A stretch of DNA of 64,000 nucleotides from Alphaproteobacteria bacterium (GTDB taxonomy: Bacteria; Pseudomonadota; Alphaproteobacteria; Micavibrionales; Micavibrionaceae): the NCBI GenBank assembly GCA_021775955.1, contig JAJFGU010000022.1, positions 186,001-250,000 of the forward strand. Reading direction: 5' to 3'. The translations under genes and the position numbers were made by a program. The notes beneath the pieces are model-generated. The model saw nothing but the letters and a program-made list of their open reading frames with translations, searched no databases and was not told the DNA's origin. Within the stretch, counting starts at the first letter, position 1, and each line of letters opens with the position of its first letter. Positions 35,114 to 44,322 of the stretch are shown piece after piece.

Positions 35114-36456
35114 GCTACCTTTTCATTAAGTCCTAAAGAATCCAGATAAATATCGCGGCGGAAGAACGGCTCTACATTATGCAGATGCACGCGCTCACTA
35201 TGCTTGGGAATTTCAGCGTATATTTCGGCAATCTTATCCGTAAAACCAACCAGAGCCGGTTTGAAAGTGGAAGGAATACGGATCACCTCATGATCAAGCA
35301 ACTCGGCATCCTCCTGCACAATGCCCAGAGCCTGACACTCCGCCCAGATCTCCGGCGCGATTTCATCGGACCGCTCCCAGGTATCGCTACCGATCGCCGC
35401 CGGACACTCACAAGTAATAAACGATGTGCCGTCTTCCTTGATCTGATTACTAAACAGGCCAGCTGCCGCCGTGCGGTAGGTAAAAGCATCGGGCTCAAAA
35501 TTCTGCAAATAAGTGAAGTCCTTGATTTGCTTAGCCTGCGTTATCAGCGTCGCAAACACCATCGGCGTACCATGCTGTAATCCTTTGAGATCAGCCTCAA
35601 AACCAAGGGCACCGGCAAGGGCAGCCACATTGTCATTGGCCCATATCACCTTGTCGGCCTCAATGACCTGCTTATCGGTGGTAACGCTAACACCGCTGGC
35701 CGTGTCTTTAATCGCTGTAATTTTTTCTCCATAGCTGATCACCGCGCCCTTGGCCTCCAGCCATTTTGCCGCCCGATCGCACCAGCCTTTCATCGCCTCC
35801 CCGGTATCGGGATAGATCGAGACAAAATCATCGACCTTACCAACCGCTTTTCTACGCGCCGCCAGCACCGTATCCAGCCATGGATCTTTTTTTAGCTCCA
35901 CCATCTCGGGGTCACCAAGGAATTTCAGGCGGTGCAGAGATGTCACCGACAAGCCACTGGCCTCAACGCGATCCGGATGAATGCTGTATACTTTTTCGAA
36001 GATGCGGCCAAAGACACCACCCGCCGTCTCCCCAAAACGCTGTCTGAATAATTCTCCCAGATTGGCCGGGTTGTCACTGGAATGATCAAGCTTGGCCAGT
36101 GCCAGCAATTCGTCTTTAATTTTGGCCTTCGTTCCTTCATCCAAAGATGCCAGATCAGGCAATGAAAAACCATCTGTAACCACGCCGTTAAAGGCGCTGG
36201 CCGAAACAAACTCAATCGTCTTGGTATGGCCGTCCATAATCTCGTTGACGATATCGGCCAGATCCACCGGAATAGAGTCAAACACATGCACGCCCTTATC
36301 GACAGCAAATCCCTTCACCTCGCGAGAATAGGCAATACCGCCAAAAAACGGGGCAGGCTCAACGATATGGACTTTGTTGCCAGGAACTTTTAGCAACTCC
36401 ATAGCATCACAAAATCCACGAAATCCGGCGCCTGCTACGACATAGGTTTTGCTCAT
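35110..36456 (-). CDS. FAD-dependent amine-oxidase/UDP-galactopyranose-mutase-like oxidoreductase
   Basis: The 448-residue flavoprotein begins with a dinucleotide-binding fold (YVVAGAGFRGFCDAMELLKVPGNKVHIVEP; the first glycine pattern is slightly off consensus) and FFGGIAYSREVKGFAVDKGVHVF. Later it has EADKVIWANDNVAALAGAL, as in protoporphyrinogen-oxidase-like and mutase-like flavoenzymes. It overlaps the downstream methyltransferase and lies 18 bases after LegB. In this context it may be a sugar mutase or an amine/sugar oxidase; I cannot decide between them. Confidence 0.68.
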   Translation of the reverse strand: MSKTYVVAGAGFRGFCDAMELLKVPGNKVHIVEPAPFFGGIAYSREVKGFAVDKGVHVFDSIPVDLADIVNEIMDGHTKTIEFVSASAFNGVVTDGFSLPDLASLDEGTKAKIKDELLALAKLDHSSDNPANLGELFRQRFGETAGGVFGRIFEKVYSIHPDRVEASGLSVTSLHRLKFLGDPEMVELKKDPWLDTVLAARRKAVGKVDDFVSIYPDTGEAMKGWCDRAAKWLEAKGAVISYGEKITAIKDTASGVSVTTDKQVIEADKVIWANDNVAALAGALGFEADLKGLQHGTPMVFATLITQAKQIKDFTYLQNFEPDAFTYRTAAAGLFSNQIKEDGTSFITCECPAAIGSDTWERSDEIAPEIWAECQALGIVQEDAELLDHEVIRIPSTFKPALVGFTDKIAEIYAEIPKHSERVHLHNVEPFFRRDIYLDSLGLNEKVA

Positions 36457-36474
36457 GAGATGTTTTTCCTTACC

Positions 36475-37485
36475 TTATATATTGTATAAATGCGGCTTAT
36501 AGGTTTTGAGGTTATCAGGATTTGTAAACCACTCAGCCGTGATCTGCAAACCTTTGACAAAGCCGTCTGCCCCGCCATATTCCGGGCTCCAGCCAAACAA
36601 TTCCTTCGCCTTATCCGTGGACGCAAACAAGCGCTCGACTTCACTTTTTTCCGGCCTTATACGCTCTTCATCACTCACGATGGTAATCTCCTTACCCATG
36701 GCTTTGGCAATTGAGCGCGCCGTTTCTTCAATAGAAATTTCAAATCCGCTGCCTATATTTACGACATCACCAACGGCCGCATCACATTCTACCGCATCAA
36801 CAAAGCCCTTCACCGTATCACCGACAAAGCTAAAATCCCGGGTCGGGGTCACATTACCCAGAGTAATCTCGCTCTGCCCGCTTGCAATCTGCGTGATGAT
36901 CGTGGGAATAACCGCCCTGGCCGATTGCCGTGGCCCATAGGTATTAAACGGGCGTAAAATCGTCACCGGCGTGTCAAAGGAGCAGTGAAAAGCCAACGCC
37001 ATCTGGTCGGCTCCAATCTTGCTGGCTGAATACGGCGATTGCCCGATCATAGGATGATCTTCGTTAATAGGAACGCTTTGCGCGCTGCCGTAAACCTCGC
37101 TAGTCGAAGTATGAACCACGCGCTCCACACCCAAATCCTTCGCAGCCTGCAGAATATTAAGCGTACCCTTTATATTCGTATCCACATAGGTATCCGGGGA
37201 ATGATAGGAATAAGGAATAGCCACCAGCGCCGCCAGATGCAAAACCACATCACAGCCCTTCATGGCCTCGCGCACCCCGTTGGGATCACGGACATCACCC
37301 GGGAAGACCTCAATCTTGTTCAGCAATTCCGGCTCGAGAGAATCCAGCCAGCCCCATGAGCTAAAGGAATTGTATAAAACAAAAGCCTTCACATCATATC
37401 CTTCGCGCGCCAGATACTCGGTCAAATGCGAACCGATAAATCCGTCTGCGCCGGTGACCAGAATTTTTTTATTCTTTAGTTTCAC
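36475..37485 (-). CDS. legB: NDP-GlcNAc 4,6-dehydratase LegB
   Basis: A 336-residue extended SDR: GADGFIGSHLTEYLAREGYDVKAFVLYNSFSSWGWLD, STSEVYGSAQSVPI, PYSASKIGADQMA (YxxxK) and LRPFNTYGPRQSARAVIPTI. These blocks fit the LegB/WbpM-like NAD-dependent 4,6-dehydratases that begin legionaminic-acid synthesis, and it lies 9 bases downstream of the aminotransferase. In Campylobacter the substrate is GDP-GlcNAc; the PtmE-like gene nearby makes that likely here too. Confidence 0.88.
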   Translation of the reverse strand: MKLKNKKILVTGADGFIGSHLTEYLAREGYDVKAFVLYNSFSSWGWLDSLEPELLNKIEVFPGDVRDPNGVREAMKGCDVVLHLAALVAIPYSYHSPDTYVDTNIKGTLNILQAAKDLGVERVVHTSTSEVYGSAQSVPINEDHPMIGQSPYSASKIGADQMALAFHCSFDTPVTILRPFNTYGPRQSARAVIPTIITQIASGQSEITLGNVTPTRDFSFVGDTVKGFVDAVECDAAVGDVVNIGSGFEISIEETARSIAKAMGKEITIVSDEERIRPEKSEVERLFASTDKAKELFGWSPEYGGADGFVKGLQITAEWFTNPDNLKTYKPHLYNI

Positions 37486-37493
37486 GTTTTTCC

Positions 37494-38699
37494 TTATTCA
37501 GTTTTAGCCAAAAAAGCACTGGACGGGATATTAAGCAAACGCTTTGCCAGAGCTTCAGATCTTTCCAAATCCATCGAAGGACAATCAGCATACATAGGCA
37601 ATGTGTTCATCAAATCCCATGCCGGACGTGTCATAATGCCGTTTTCATTGGTGGTTTCAAGTATATTCTCCAGCGCATCCTCATTTCCCTCATCCAGCAA
37701 AAGCGCATTCAGCCAGTAATTGCTCTTTGCAAACTCAGGTTCTTTGAAAAAAGATAGACCTTCCATATCGACAAATTTTTCTTCATATTTGTCTGCTAGG
37801 GTGCGTTTTTGCGCCACAAAATGATCCATTCTTTCCAACTGTGCACAGCCCAACGCCGCATTCAAATTTGGCATCCGGTAATTATAGCCGACCCTGTCAT
37901 GCATAAATTTCCAGGGATGTTTGGTTTTGGCCACTGTCGTAATATGCCTGGCCTGCTCTGCCAACTCATCATCATCGGTTAAAATTGCACCACCGCCGCC
38001 GGTCGTTATCGTCTTATTGCCGTTAAAGCTAAGAATCGCAAGCTTACCAAAAGAGCCGGCCTGTTTGCCTTTATATAAAGAGCCCAGCGATTCCGCAGAA
38101 TCCGTTACAACATCAATATTGTAATCCCCCGCAACCCTGCCAATCTTATCCATATCGCAAGGGTGACCAAAGACATGCACAGGAACAATTGTTGCAATTC
38201 GCCTTCCTGTATTTTTATTAACGCACTCACCCTTTTCATTGCTGTCCGCTATGTCACCCAAATAGCTTTCCAGCTTTTCAGGGCTAATACCCAGCGTTTT
38301 TTCATCGCTGTCAATAAAATGCGGGACAGCCCCCAGATACGAAATCGCATTGGCGCTTGCAACAAAGGTCAGCGCCGGAACTAAAACCTCATCGCCATCG
38401 CGCACCCCCGCCAGCATTAAAGCAATATGCAGGGCAGATGTACCGCTGTTCACGCATATGGCATGCTTAACGCCACAATAAGCAGCCAGCGCGCCGTCAA
38501 ACTCTTTCACATATTCTCCGGCATAGGACACCCAGCCGGAATCAAGGCAGGTCTTAACCTTTTCCCATTCGCTCCCTTCAAAGGAAGGCTCATGCAGAGC
38601 AATAAAGTCCCGCCCCTGGGGCAAAACCTCCTGCAATCTGCTCAATATCTCCTGTGCAAAGCCTTCTTTGTTCAACGCCAATCCTTTCAATGATTTCAA
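37494..38699 (-). CDS. legC: LegC-family PLP aminotransferase
   Basis: The 401-residue DegT/DnrJ/EryC1 enzyme carries VNSGTSALHIALML, VTDSAESLGSLYKGKQAG and LSFNGNKTITTGGGGAIL, where K229 should hold PLP and D200 the pyridine nitrogen. It transaminates the 4-keto intermediate made by LegB to give the 4-amino sugar. Gene order LegC-LegB is conserved in many nonulosonate loci. The start at 38699 has no strong ribosome-binding site, but no better one is visible. Confidence 0.88.
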   Translation of the reverse strand: MKSLKGLALNKEGFAQEILSRLQEVLPQGRDFIALHEPSFEGSEWEKVKTCLDSGWVSYAGEYVKEFDGALAAYCGVKHAICVNSGTSALHIALMLAGVRDGDEVLVPALTFVASANAISYLGAVPHFIDSDEKTLGISPEKLESYLGDIADSNEKGECVNKNTGRRIATIVPVHVFGHPCDMDKIGRVAGDYNIDVVTDSAESLGSLYKGKQAGSFGKLAILSFNGNKTITTGGGGAILTDDDELAEQARHITTVAKTKHPWKFMHDRVGYNYRMPNLNAALGCAQLERMDHFVAQKRTLADKYEEKFVDMEGLSFFKEPEFAKSNYWLNALLLDEGNEDALENILETTNENGIMTRPAWDLMNTLPMYADCPSMDLERSEALAKRLLNIPSSAFLAKTE

Positions 38700-38714
38700 T
38701 GCTGTATATCACAA

Positions 38715-39611
38715 TTAGAGGGTTGAAAGGAAATCAAATATCTTTGAATCCGCGATAACATCATCCCAGCTTAGATCGCTTACAGACGGTGTCTTAAAAT
38801 CAAAGCTCTCAAGATTTTGCGGCGTTAAATTCTCAAAATCCGGCTCCAGCCAGAAGCATTGACCACCTTTTTCCTTCATAAAACCTTCTATCCAGGAATA
38901 ACGCATCGAAACCACCGGTAGGCCCAGAGCGCAATATTCCAAAACCTTGGTCGCCGGTTGCAGATTAAAGGGATAGCGATCGGGAAGAACATTCAGACCG
39001 TAGCGCCCTTTCGTCATCAAACCCGGTACATCTTCATAGGCTACCGGACCTGAAAAAACGATATTGCTGTGATTTTTATACCGCTCCAGAACATCAGAAT
39101 TGGCCGCCCCTATAACCAAGATCGAGCTTTCCCGAAGCCTTGTGGTAAAATGCTCCAGCATCCTTAGAACCTCCCCGCCGCGATGCATGCTACCGGCATA
39201 AACAAAATCATATTCGGGTTGCGGCTCGGCCTCAAAAAAGCCCGGTGCCACACCCATATCGCGCAGCCCCGAGGGAACATCATCGTGAAAACCAAATTCC
39301 CGGCGCACCATATCATTCAAAAAGACCCGTCTATCCGGCCGTTTGTTAATCCTGCGCTTAATGGTATTTTTAGCCTGCGGAAACGCCCCCGCCGATAAGG
39401 AGTTATATTCATGAACGCGATAGCGCCCCTTCCCACTGATATCGGTCCCCATAAACCGCCAGATAACATCGAAGTCCATCGCATTGAAATCTGGGGTATC
39501 TGCAGAATCAAAGGCCTTGATATCCGGATGCGCCTTTTCAAGAAAGCGCTTATAAGCCGCAATCTCGGGAAGATAGGCACAGCGGCCGCGCACGAACAAA
39601 ATCGTTTTCAT
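38715..39611 (-). CDS. Glycosyltransferase, GT4/GT1-like
   Basis: A 298-residue GT-B-like enzyme: YDFVYAGSMHRGGEVLRML, VIGAANSDVLERY, NIVFSGPVAYEDVPGLMTKGRYGLNVLPDRYPFNLQPATKVLEYCALGLPVVSM. The last block carries the phosphate-binding and E-x7-E-like features of GT4 enzymes in a short form. It lies upstream of LegC in the same run. Donor and acceptor are unknown. Confidence 0.75.
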   Translation of the reverse strand: MKTILFVRGRCAYLPEIAAYKRFLEKAHPDIKAFDSADTPDFNAMDFDVIWRFMGTDISGKGRYRVHEYNSLSAGAFPQAKNTIKRRINKRPDRRVFLNDMVRREFGFHDDVPSGLRDMGVAPGFFEAEPQPEYDFVYAGSMHRGGEVLRMLEHFTTRLRESSILVIGAANSDVLERYKNHSNIVFSGPVAYEDVPGLMTKGRYGLNVLPDRYPFNLQPATKVLEYCALGLPVVSMRYSWIEGFMKEKGGQCFWLEPDFENLTPQNLESFDFKTPSVSDLSWDDVIADSKIFDFLSTL

Positions 39612-39701
39612 CTCACAGATGCTTTCAGATTGTATCGCCCGGCTTTGTAAATTACAGTATTGTCCATCATGGCCTCATATTTTCGGAAATAACGTATCAT
39701 A

Positions 39702-40655
39702 ATGTCTAAACTCACGGTTATCAATTCATTCGGCCCGATGGGCAGCACATTACTGGCTTCACTGGTTGAAAAGCTGGGCTTTACCAATGTGCCTTTGCGC
39801 AAGCTCAGGCTACATGATTACCTGATGGGAGACTTATCCCTTGATAGCGGCGTGATGCAGGGCAGGCTGGAGAACATTTTAACCGAGCATAGCAAACCGG
39901 CTTTGGTTGGGGGGGTCAGTGTTCTGGACAGAAATAATCAGGCGCCGAAATCGCTTACCGACATCAAACGGGTCGAAGGCGCTCTCGCAGATTTTAAAAA
40001 CAAAAAATTCGACAATATACAGGCGCTCTATGATGGCTGCAGGCAGATCTATAACGATGCCGTTATCTATAAGAAAATTGAAACCACGCCGGACTGTCAT
40101 ATCGAAATGACCGTCGATATTCACCGCTTTGATCCTGACAAACTATACCAGGCCTACCAGGACAATTTTGACGAGGTTCACATGATCCATCTACATCGCG
40201 ATTTCTCTGGCTGGATCAATGCCCTGTCCTCACAGGCCTTTACGCATCCAGATCTGCTTCACCGCGTTAAATTTTTTCCTCATATGCGTTATGCCGATTA
40301 CGCACTTTATGAAGACTCTGTGAATGCCATGCCCGGCCTGCATGTGCAGTTTGATGAAATGTTTGATACGCCTATTGAAGCGCTAGCAGAAAAAACAGCC
40401 TCTACTCTCAATGTTCCTATCCCTGAAATGAACCTGCGCAAAGAAAAATATGACCTATACGGCAAAACTTTGGACTATGATTTTGCCTTCAAGCGCTTTG
40501 ACGATAGCGTCAGTTATCTTCAACCGAAAACCCTGAAATATCTTTCGAAACTAGCAGAAACAGGGGCTATGGCCAGCAATCTGCCCGCGCAAATTCTTTC
40601 CTGGCTGCGTTATCTGATGGATATGCTCCGCTACCGCCGGAAACAGCGCACCTAA
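39702..40655 (+). CDS. P-loop sulfotransferase-like protein
   Basis: The 317-residue protein opens with a strand-loop resembling a PAPS-binding P-loop (VINSFGPMGSTLLASLVEKLG) and later has HMIHLHRDFSGWINALSSQAF, as in the 3'-phosphate-binding R-x-P-x-S region of sulfotransferases. No signal peptide is seen; the last 20 residues are basic. It stands alone on the plus strand within the minus-strand run, overlapping the convergent methyltransferase gene by 4 bases. Sulfation of the glycan is a reasonable but unproven role. Confidence 0.55.
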   Translation: MSKLTVINSFGPMGSTLLASLVEKLGFTNVPLRKLRLHDYLMGDLSLDSGVMQGRLENILTEHSKPALVGGVSVLDRNNQAPKSLTDIKRVEGALADFKNKKFDNIQALYDGCRQIYNDAVIYKKIETTPDCHIEMTVDIHRFDPDKLYQAYQDNFDEVHMIHLHRDFSGWINALSSQAFTHPDLLHRVKFFPHMRYADYALYEDSVNAMPGLHVQFDEMFDTPIEALAEKTASTLNVPIPEMNLRKEKYDLYGKTLDYDFAFKRFDDSVSYLQPKTLKYLSKLAETGAMASNLPAQILSWLRYLMDMLRYRRKQRT

Positions 40656-41674
40656 TCATTGCGCTGACAGATTATCCAGACATGAGAGCTGAGGCCGTGT
40701 TCAGCCAAAAACGCCTGAAACGCCTTCAGCGTCTCTTCACCGCGTGAGAGCAAAAGTTTTTCAAAGCGGCTAAGATCAACGTCCAATCCCCTTTCTATCG
40801 AACGCTCGACAATCTGTACATCCAGGCGCCCCGGCGTATAGACATCTACCTTGTCAAACCCAGCCTTAGAAAACATGGTTTCCATGCCCTGCTTGGAAAG
40901 GAAATTAAGATGATAAGGCGGCATGAGGCTGCGCGATTTTTCCCAAAGCAACTGAATATCAAATCCATCCGCACCAAGACAGGTGATAATCGCCGTCCCG
41001 CCTTTTGCTGTCGCCTCACACAAAGCGCGAGCAAAACTTTCGGGCTCCTGCACATGCTCCAGCACTTCAAAACAAGTCACCAGATCGCCTTCAGCGTCCG
41101 GATTTTCCGCCTCCTTCTCAACAAAACCCTCAAACACTTTGATCCCAGCAGCACGACATTTTTCCGCCGCTTCTTCGCCCGGCTCAATTGCGATTAATGC
41201 GGCATCCGTATGGCGCTTTTTCCATTCGGTCAAAAAAGAACCATTGGCAGCGCCTACATCGAGGACGCTTTTCGGCGTTTTATCAAGTTCCTTCAAAAAC
41301 CCTTCAATGCGCTCGATATTGGGGAGCATAATCGACTCTTTACGCTTCTCCCCCGTCTGTTTCAGGATCGTTTCCGCCCAGAACTTTTGCGATTCCGATT
41401 GTGCATAATAACGCAAAAGCTCTTCCGGATTGGGCCGGGGCGAGGTATAAAGCGTGCCGCAATCATTACACTGCACATATTGAAAGGAATATTTGTTAAA
41501 GGCGTCTTCTGACTTTTTACAACCACAGGCCGGACAATCAACCTCTACAAATTGTGAACGATCGAAAAAATTCTGCGCATCATCAGCGCTTAAATCCATG
41601 AACTTCGTGAAAAGATCATCGGGACGAATTTCTTCTTCTTTGATAGCGGTGGCGGTTTTAACAGCAGCTTTCAT
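40652..41674 (-). CDS. Zinc-ribbon class I SAM-dependent methyltransferase
   Basis: This 340-residue enzyme begins with a zinc ribbon (CPACGC at about 46 and CNDCG at about 71), followed by SVLDVGAANGSFLTEWKK as SAM motif I, FEVLEHVQEPESFARALCEATAKGG, and a C-terminal helical segment. This combination is frequent in C-methyl- and N-methyltransferases of surface-sugar pathways. It sits 10 bases from the SDR gene in the module with the HpcH aldolase and KdsB-like enzyme. Confidence 0.83.
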   Translation of the reverse strand: MKAAVKTATAIKEEEIRPDDLFTKFMDLSADDAQNFFDRSQFVEVDCPACGCKKSEDAFNKYSFQYVQCNDCGTLYTSPRPNPEELLRYYAQSESQKFWAETILKQTGEKRKESIMLPNIERIEGFLKELDKTPKSVLDVGAANGSFLTEWKKRHTDAALIAIEPGEEAAEKCRAAGIKVFEGFVEKEAENPDAEGDLVTCFEVLEHVQEPESFARALCEATAKGGTAIITCLGADGFDIQLLWEKSRSLMPPYHLNFLSKQGMETMFSKAGFDKVDVYTPGRLDVQIVERSIERGLDVDLSRFEKLLLSRGEETLKAFQAFLAEHGLSSHVWIICQRND

Positions 41675-41683
41675 ATCCGATCC

Positions 41684-42589
41684 CTACTCCGCCGCATCAA
41701 GGTTAAGGCCCAGCTCGTCATGGATATCGGCAATACAATCCAGCAAGCCCTGCCCCAGATCGATATGATCATTAATCGTCAGCTTATGGCCAAGGCGCGG
41801 GGAGTAATTATAAGGCGTCATCACGTAATGCGCTTCGAGGGTTTTTTCGCCAAATTTCAGCTCCGGCTTGTTGGGCAGCATCTCGGCTACCATTCGCATC
41901 AGATCAGCGACTTTCATGCGCTCTTGTCCGGTCAAGACAATATGGCGATTGGCAAATTTGTCATCAAGAATATCAACGGAAAGCCGCGCTGCGTCAGCGA
42001 CATGGATGTACTCACGCATAGCATCCGGATCACCGTTATAGGTAATTTCACCGGATTCAATAGCTGACTTAATCAGACGGTAAATTCCGTTATTCGCCCC
42101 GGCCCGGCGGCCATAGAGAGAGCCATAGCGCAAAATCGTATACGGCAGCCCATAGGCCCTTTGATATTCTTCAATGAAATTTTCGCAAGCCTGCTTGCTG
42201 GCCCGGTAAAAGCCGCCGGAATCGGAATACACATAGACGGTGCTGGCAAATACAAATCTTTTAACTCCGGCTTCCTTGGCAGCTTCCAGTGCGCCCAATG
42301 TGCCCAGAATATTATACTGCGCCGTATCGCGCGGTCTTTTATTCGCCGCTTCAATATCAGCAATCCCGGCAAAATGATAAATAGCATCGCAGCCCTTTGC
42401 CGCCTTCTTAAGCGCATCCGGATCGGTCACATCACCCGTGACCATTTCCTGCCCATCAAGCAAAAATGGAGATTTTTCAATGTCAAAGACGCGCACATTA
42501 TAACCGGAACGGCTAAGCGCATTGGCGGTATGGCTGCCCAAAAAGCCGCTACCACCCGTAACCAAAGCTGTTCCCTTATCTTTACCCAT
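41684..42589 (-). CDS. NAD(P)-dependent sugar epimerase/dehydratase (SDR)
   Basis: A 301-residue extended SDR with VTGGSGFLGSHTANALSRSGYNVRVFD, FASTVYVYSDSGGFYRASKQACENFI (YxxxK) and RYGSLYGRRAGANNGI. It overlaps the hydroxyacid-dehydrogenase gene by 8 bases. Family alone does not reveal the sugar. It is in the run with the KdsB-like transferase and HpcH aldolase, and could epimerise or reduce an NDP-sugar for a second ulosonic acid. Confidence 0.8.
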   Translation of the reverse strand: MGKDKGTALVTGGSGFLGSHTANALSRSGYNVRVFDIEKSPFLLDGQEMVTGDVTDPDALKKAAKGCDAIYHFAGIADIEAANKRPRDTAQYNILGTLGALEAAKEAGVKRFVFASTVYVYSDSGGFYRASKQACENFIEEYQRAYGLPYTILRYGSLYGRRAGANNGIYRLIKSAIESGEITYNGDPDAMREYIHVADAARLSVDILDDKFANRHIVLTGQERMKVADLMRMVAEMLPNKPELKFGEKTLEAHYVMTPYNYSPRLGHKLTINDHIDLGQGLLDCIADIHDELGLNLDAAE

Positions 42590-43520
42590 AAGCCTTTATT
42601 CCTTCCGCATCCGAATTCAAACCGGCCAGTAAGTTCTCCGCCGCCTGCGCTTCCTGTTTTTGCCGCGCTTCTTTCGCATAAGAGCCAACATGCGCGGTTA
42701 AAACCGCATTATCCGCGTCCTTCAAAGGCCCTTTATAAGGCTCCTGCTCGAAAACATCAAATGCCGCGCCTGATAAAGCGCCCGATTGCAGCGCTTCCAG
42801 CGCAGCCTGTTCATCCACCAAACCGCCACGGGCCGTATTCACAAGCACAGCGCCCGGCTTCATCATAGCCAAACGCTCGACATTTATAAAATGGTGATTG
42901 TCTTCATTATAGGGAATATGCAGGCTAATAATATCGGCGGCTTTCAATACCTCATCCAGCGCCATAATCTCGGCCACATCCGAAGACGTGCTGGCCGGAT
43001 CATAAGCAATAATTTTCGTGCCAAACCCGGCAGCATAACGTGCCACAGCGCTACCAATCCGCCCCAGCCCGATCAGGCCGAGCGTCCTGGCCCCGAGCAA
43101 TCCGCCCATTGGCCGCTCCCAGCCACCTTCACGCATCGCCCGGTCCTGCAACGCAATACCGCGCAAAACAGATAACATTAAACCAATCGCCAGCTCCGCC
43201 ACCGCTTCGGTCGGGCCGTTGGGTGTGTTAAACACCTTGATCCCAAGATCGCCCGCCGCGCCCATATCGACGCTATCCATGCCGGTGCCACAACGTGAAA
43301 TGACCTTCAGGCTTTCCGCCCCCTCAAGGACCGAACGATTCAAAGGCTCGAGCCCGGCAATCAAACCGGTTATATCTGACGTCAAAAGCTCCTTGATTTC
43401 TTCTTCAGTAAGACGGCGCTTATGGGGATTAAGAACAATCTCATACCCAGCTGCTTCTATGGCCTGAATCTCCGGCGTGTCCGTGTTAAAACTCGATGTT
43501 GTGATCAGGACTTTCGACAT
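42582..43520 (-). CDS. D-2-hydroxyacid (phosphoglycerate-like) dehydrogenase
   Basis: The 312-residue enzyme has the NAD-binding loop TLGLIGLGRIGSAVARYAAG, catalytic Arg in NTARGGLVDE, Glu in FEQEPYKG and His in LTAHVGSY. All three catalytic residues of the D-hydroxyacid dehydrogenase family are present. It lacks the ACT domain of true SerA. In a glycan locus with an aldolase it may oxidise or reduce a 2-keto acid linked to the sugar pathway. Confidence 0.82.
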   Translation of the reverse strand: MSKVLITTSSFNTDTPEIQAIEAAGYEIVLNPHKRRLTEEEIKELLTSDITGLIAGLEPLNRSVLEGAESLKVISRCGTGMDSVDMGAAGDLGIKVFNTPNGPTEAVAELAIGLMLSVLRGIALQDRAMREGGWERPMGGLLGARTLGLIGLGRIGSAVARYAAGFGTKIIAYDPASTSSDVAEIMALDEVLKAADIISLHIPYNEDNHHFINVERLAMMKPGAVLVNTARGGLVDEQAALEALQSGALSGAAFDVFEQEPYKGPLKDADNAVLTAHVGSYAKEARQKQEAQAAENLLAGLNSDAEGIKAYG

Positions 43521-43529
43521 GAGCAGCCT

Positions 43530-44315
43530 TTACGCCGCCTTCTTCAAATAGCGCTCTACCAGCTGATCGTCCTGCATCACAGTTTCGGCATAGGCCAGAT
43601 CTTCCGGCGTATCAACGCTCACTGCAATATCCGGGCTGAACGCCATCTGCACAGGATGTCCGTGTTGCAGACAACGATTCAAATCAACAGACTCTGCGAT
43701 CTCCAGCGAAGTCGGTTCCATATCGTTAAACTCCAAAAGATATTTCCGCGTATAGGGAATAATACAAACCTGTTTCAGCCAGGGCACATCACCCATGCCA
43801 CTACCACGCTGCACAGTCGGGATCGGCTCGCGCGACATATAAAGTGCGCGGTTGTTGTTATCGACCACAACTTTTATTTCATTGGGGTCCTTAAAATTTT
43901 CTTCGGTTTCAATCGGCCCCATCAAACAAGCCACACCAACTTCAGGCGCATTTTTGATTGCTTCAACAGAGGTATCAATCATATTCGGTGTCACGAACGG
44001 CTCATCGCCCTGCACCATCACGACAATATCAATCTGCTTGCCGGTTTCCTCTTCGATCTTCAGCATCGCTTCAGCGCAACGATCCGAGCAACGCTCATGC
44101 GTATCCGCCGTCATCACCGCCTTGCCGCCAATCGATTCCACGTATTCCTTGATCTCTTCATCACAGGTTGCCACCCATGTATCGCTCAGGCTTTCCGCCA
44201 TCGCCGTGCGTAAATAAACATGGCCCACCATCGGTATGCCTTTGATTGGCTCCAGGGGCTTGCCGGGAAAACGCGTCGAGCCCATCCGGGCCGGTATAAT
44301 TGCTACAATATTCAT
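43530..44315 (-). CDS. KdsB-family CMP-ulosonate cytidylyltransferase
   Basis: A 261-residue enzyme with IPARMGSTRFPGKPLEPIKGIPMVGHVY, MVQGDEPFVTPNMIDTSVEAI and AVSVDTPEDLAYAETVM, as in CMP-Kdo synthetase. It is slightly longer than standard KdsB (about 245). Because it is encoded with an HpcH/HpaI aldolase and not with kdsA or kdsC, it may activate a different 3-deoxy-2-keto sugar acid. The cell's own KdsB would be expected elsewhere. Confidence 0.85.
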   Translation of the reverse strand: MNIVAIIPARMGSTRFPGKPLEPIKGIPMVGHVYLRTAMAESLSDTWVATCDEEIKEYVESIGGKAVMTADTHERCSDRCAEAMLKIEEETGKQIDIVVMVQGDEPFVTPNMIDTSVEAIKNAPEVGVACLMGPIETEENFKDPNEIKVVVDNNNRALYMSREPIPTVQRGSGMGDVPWLKQVCIIPYTRKYLLEFNDMEPTSLEIAESVDLNRCLQHGHPVQMAFSPDIAVSVDTPEDLAYAETVMQDDQLVERYLKKAA

Positions 44316-44322
44316 GGTTTTC

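Noticed and set aside
43422-44213. Plus-strand 263-codon frame opposite the KdsB-like gene
   Set aside because: Antisense to a gene with all family motifs; composition is His/Arg-rich and no domain is visible.
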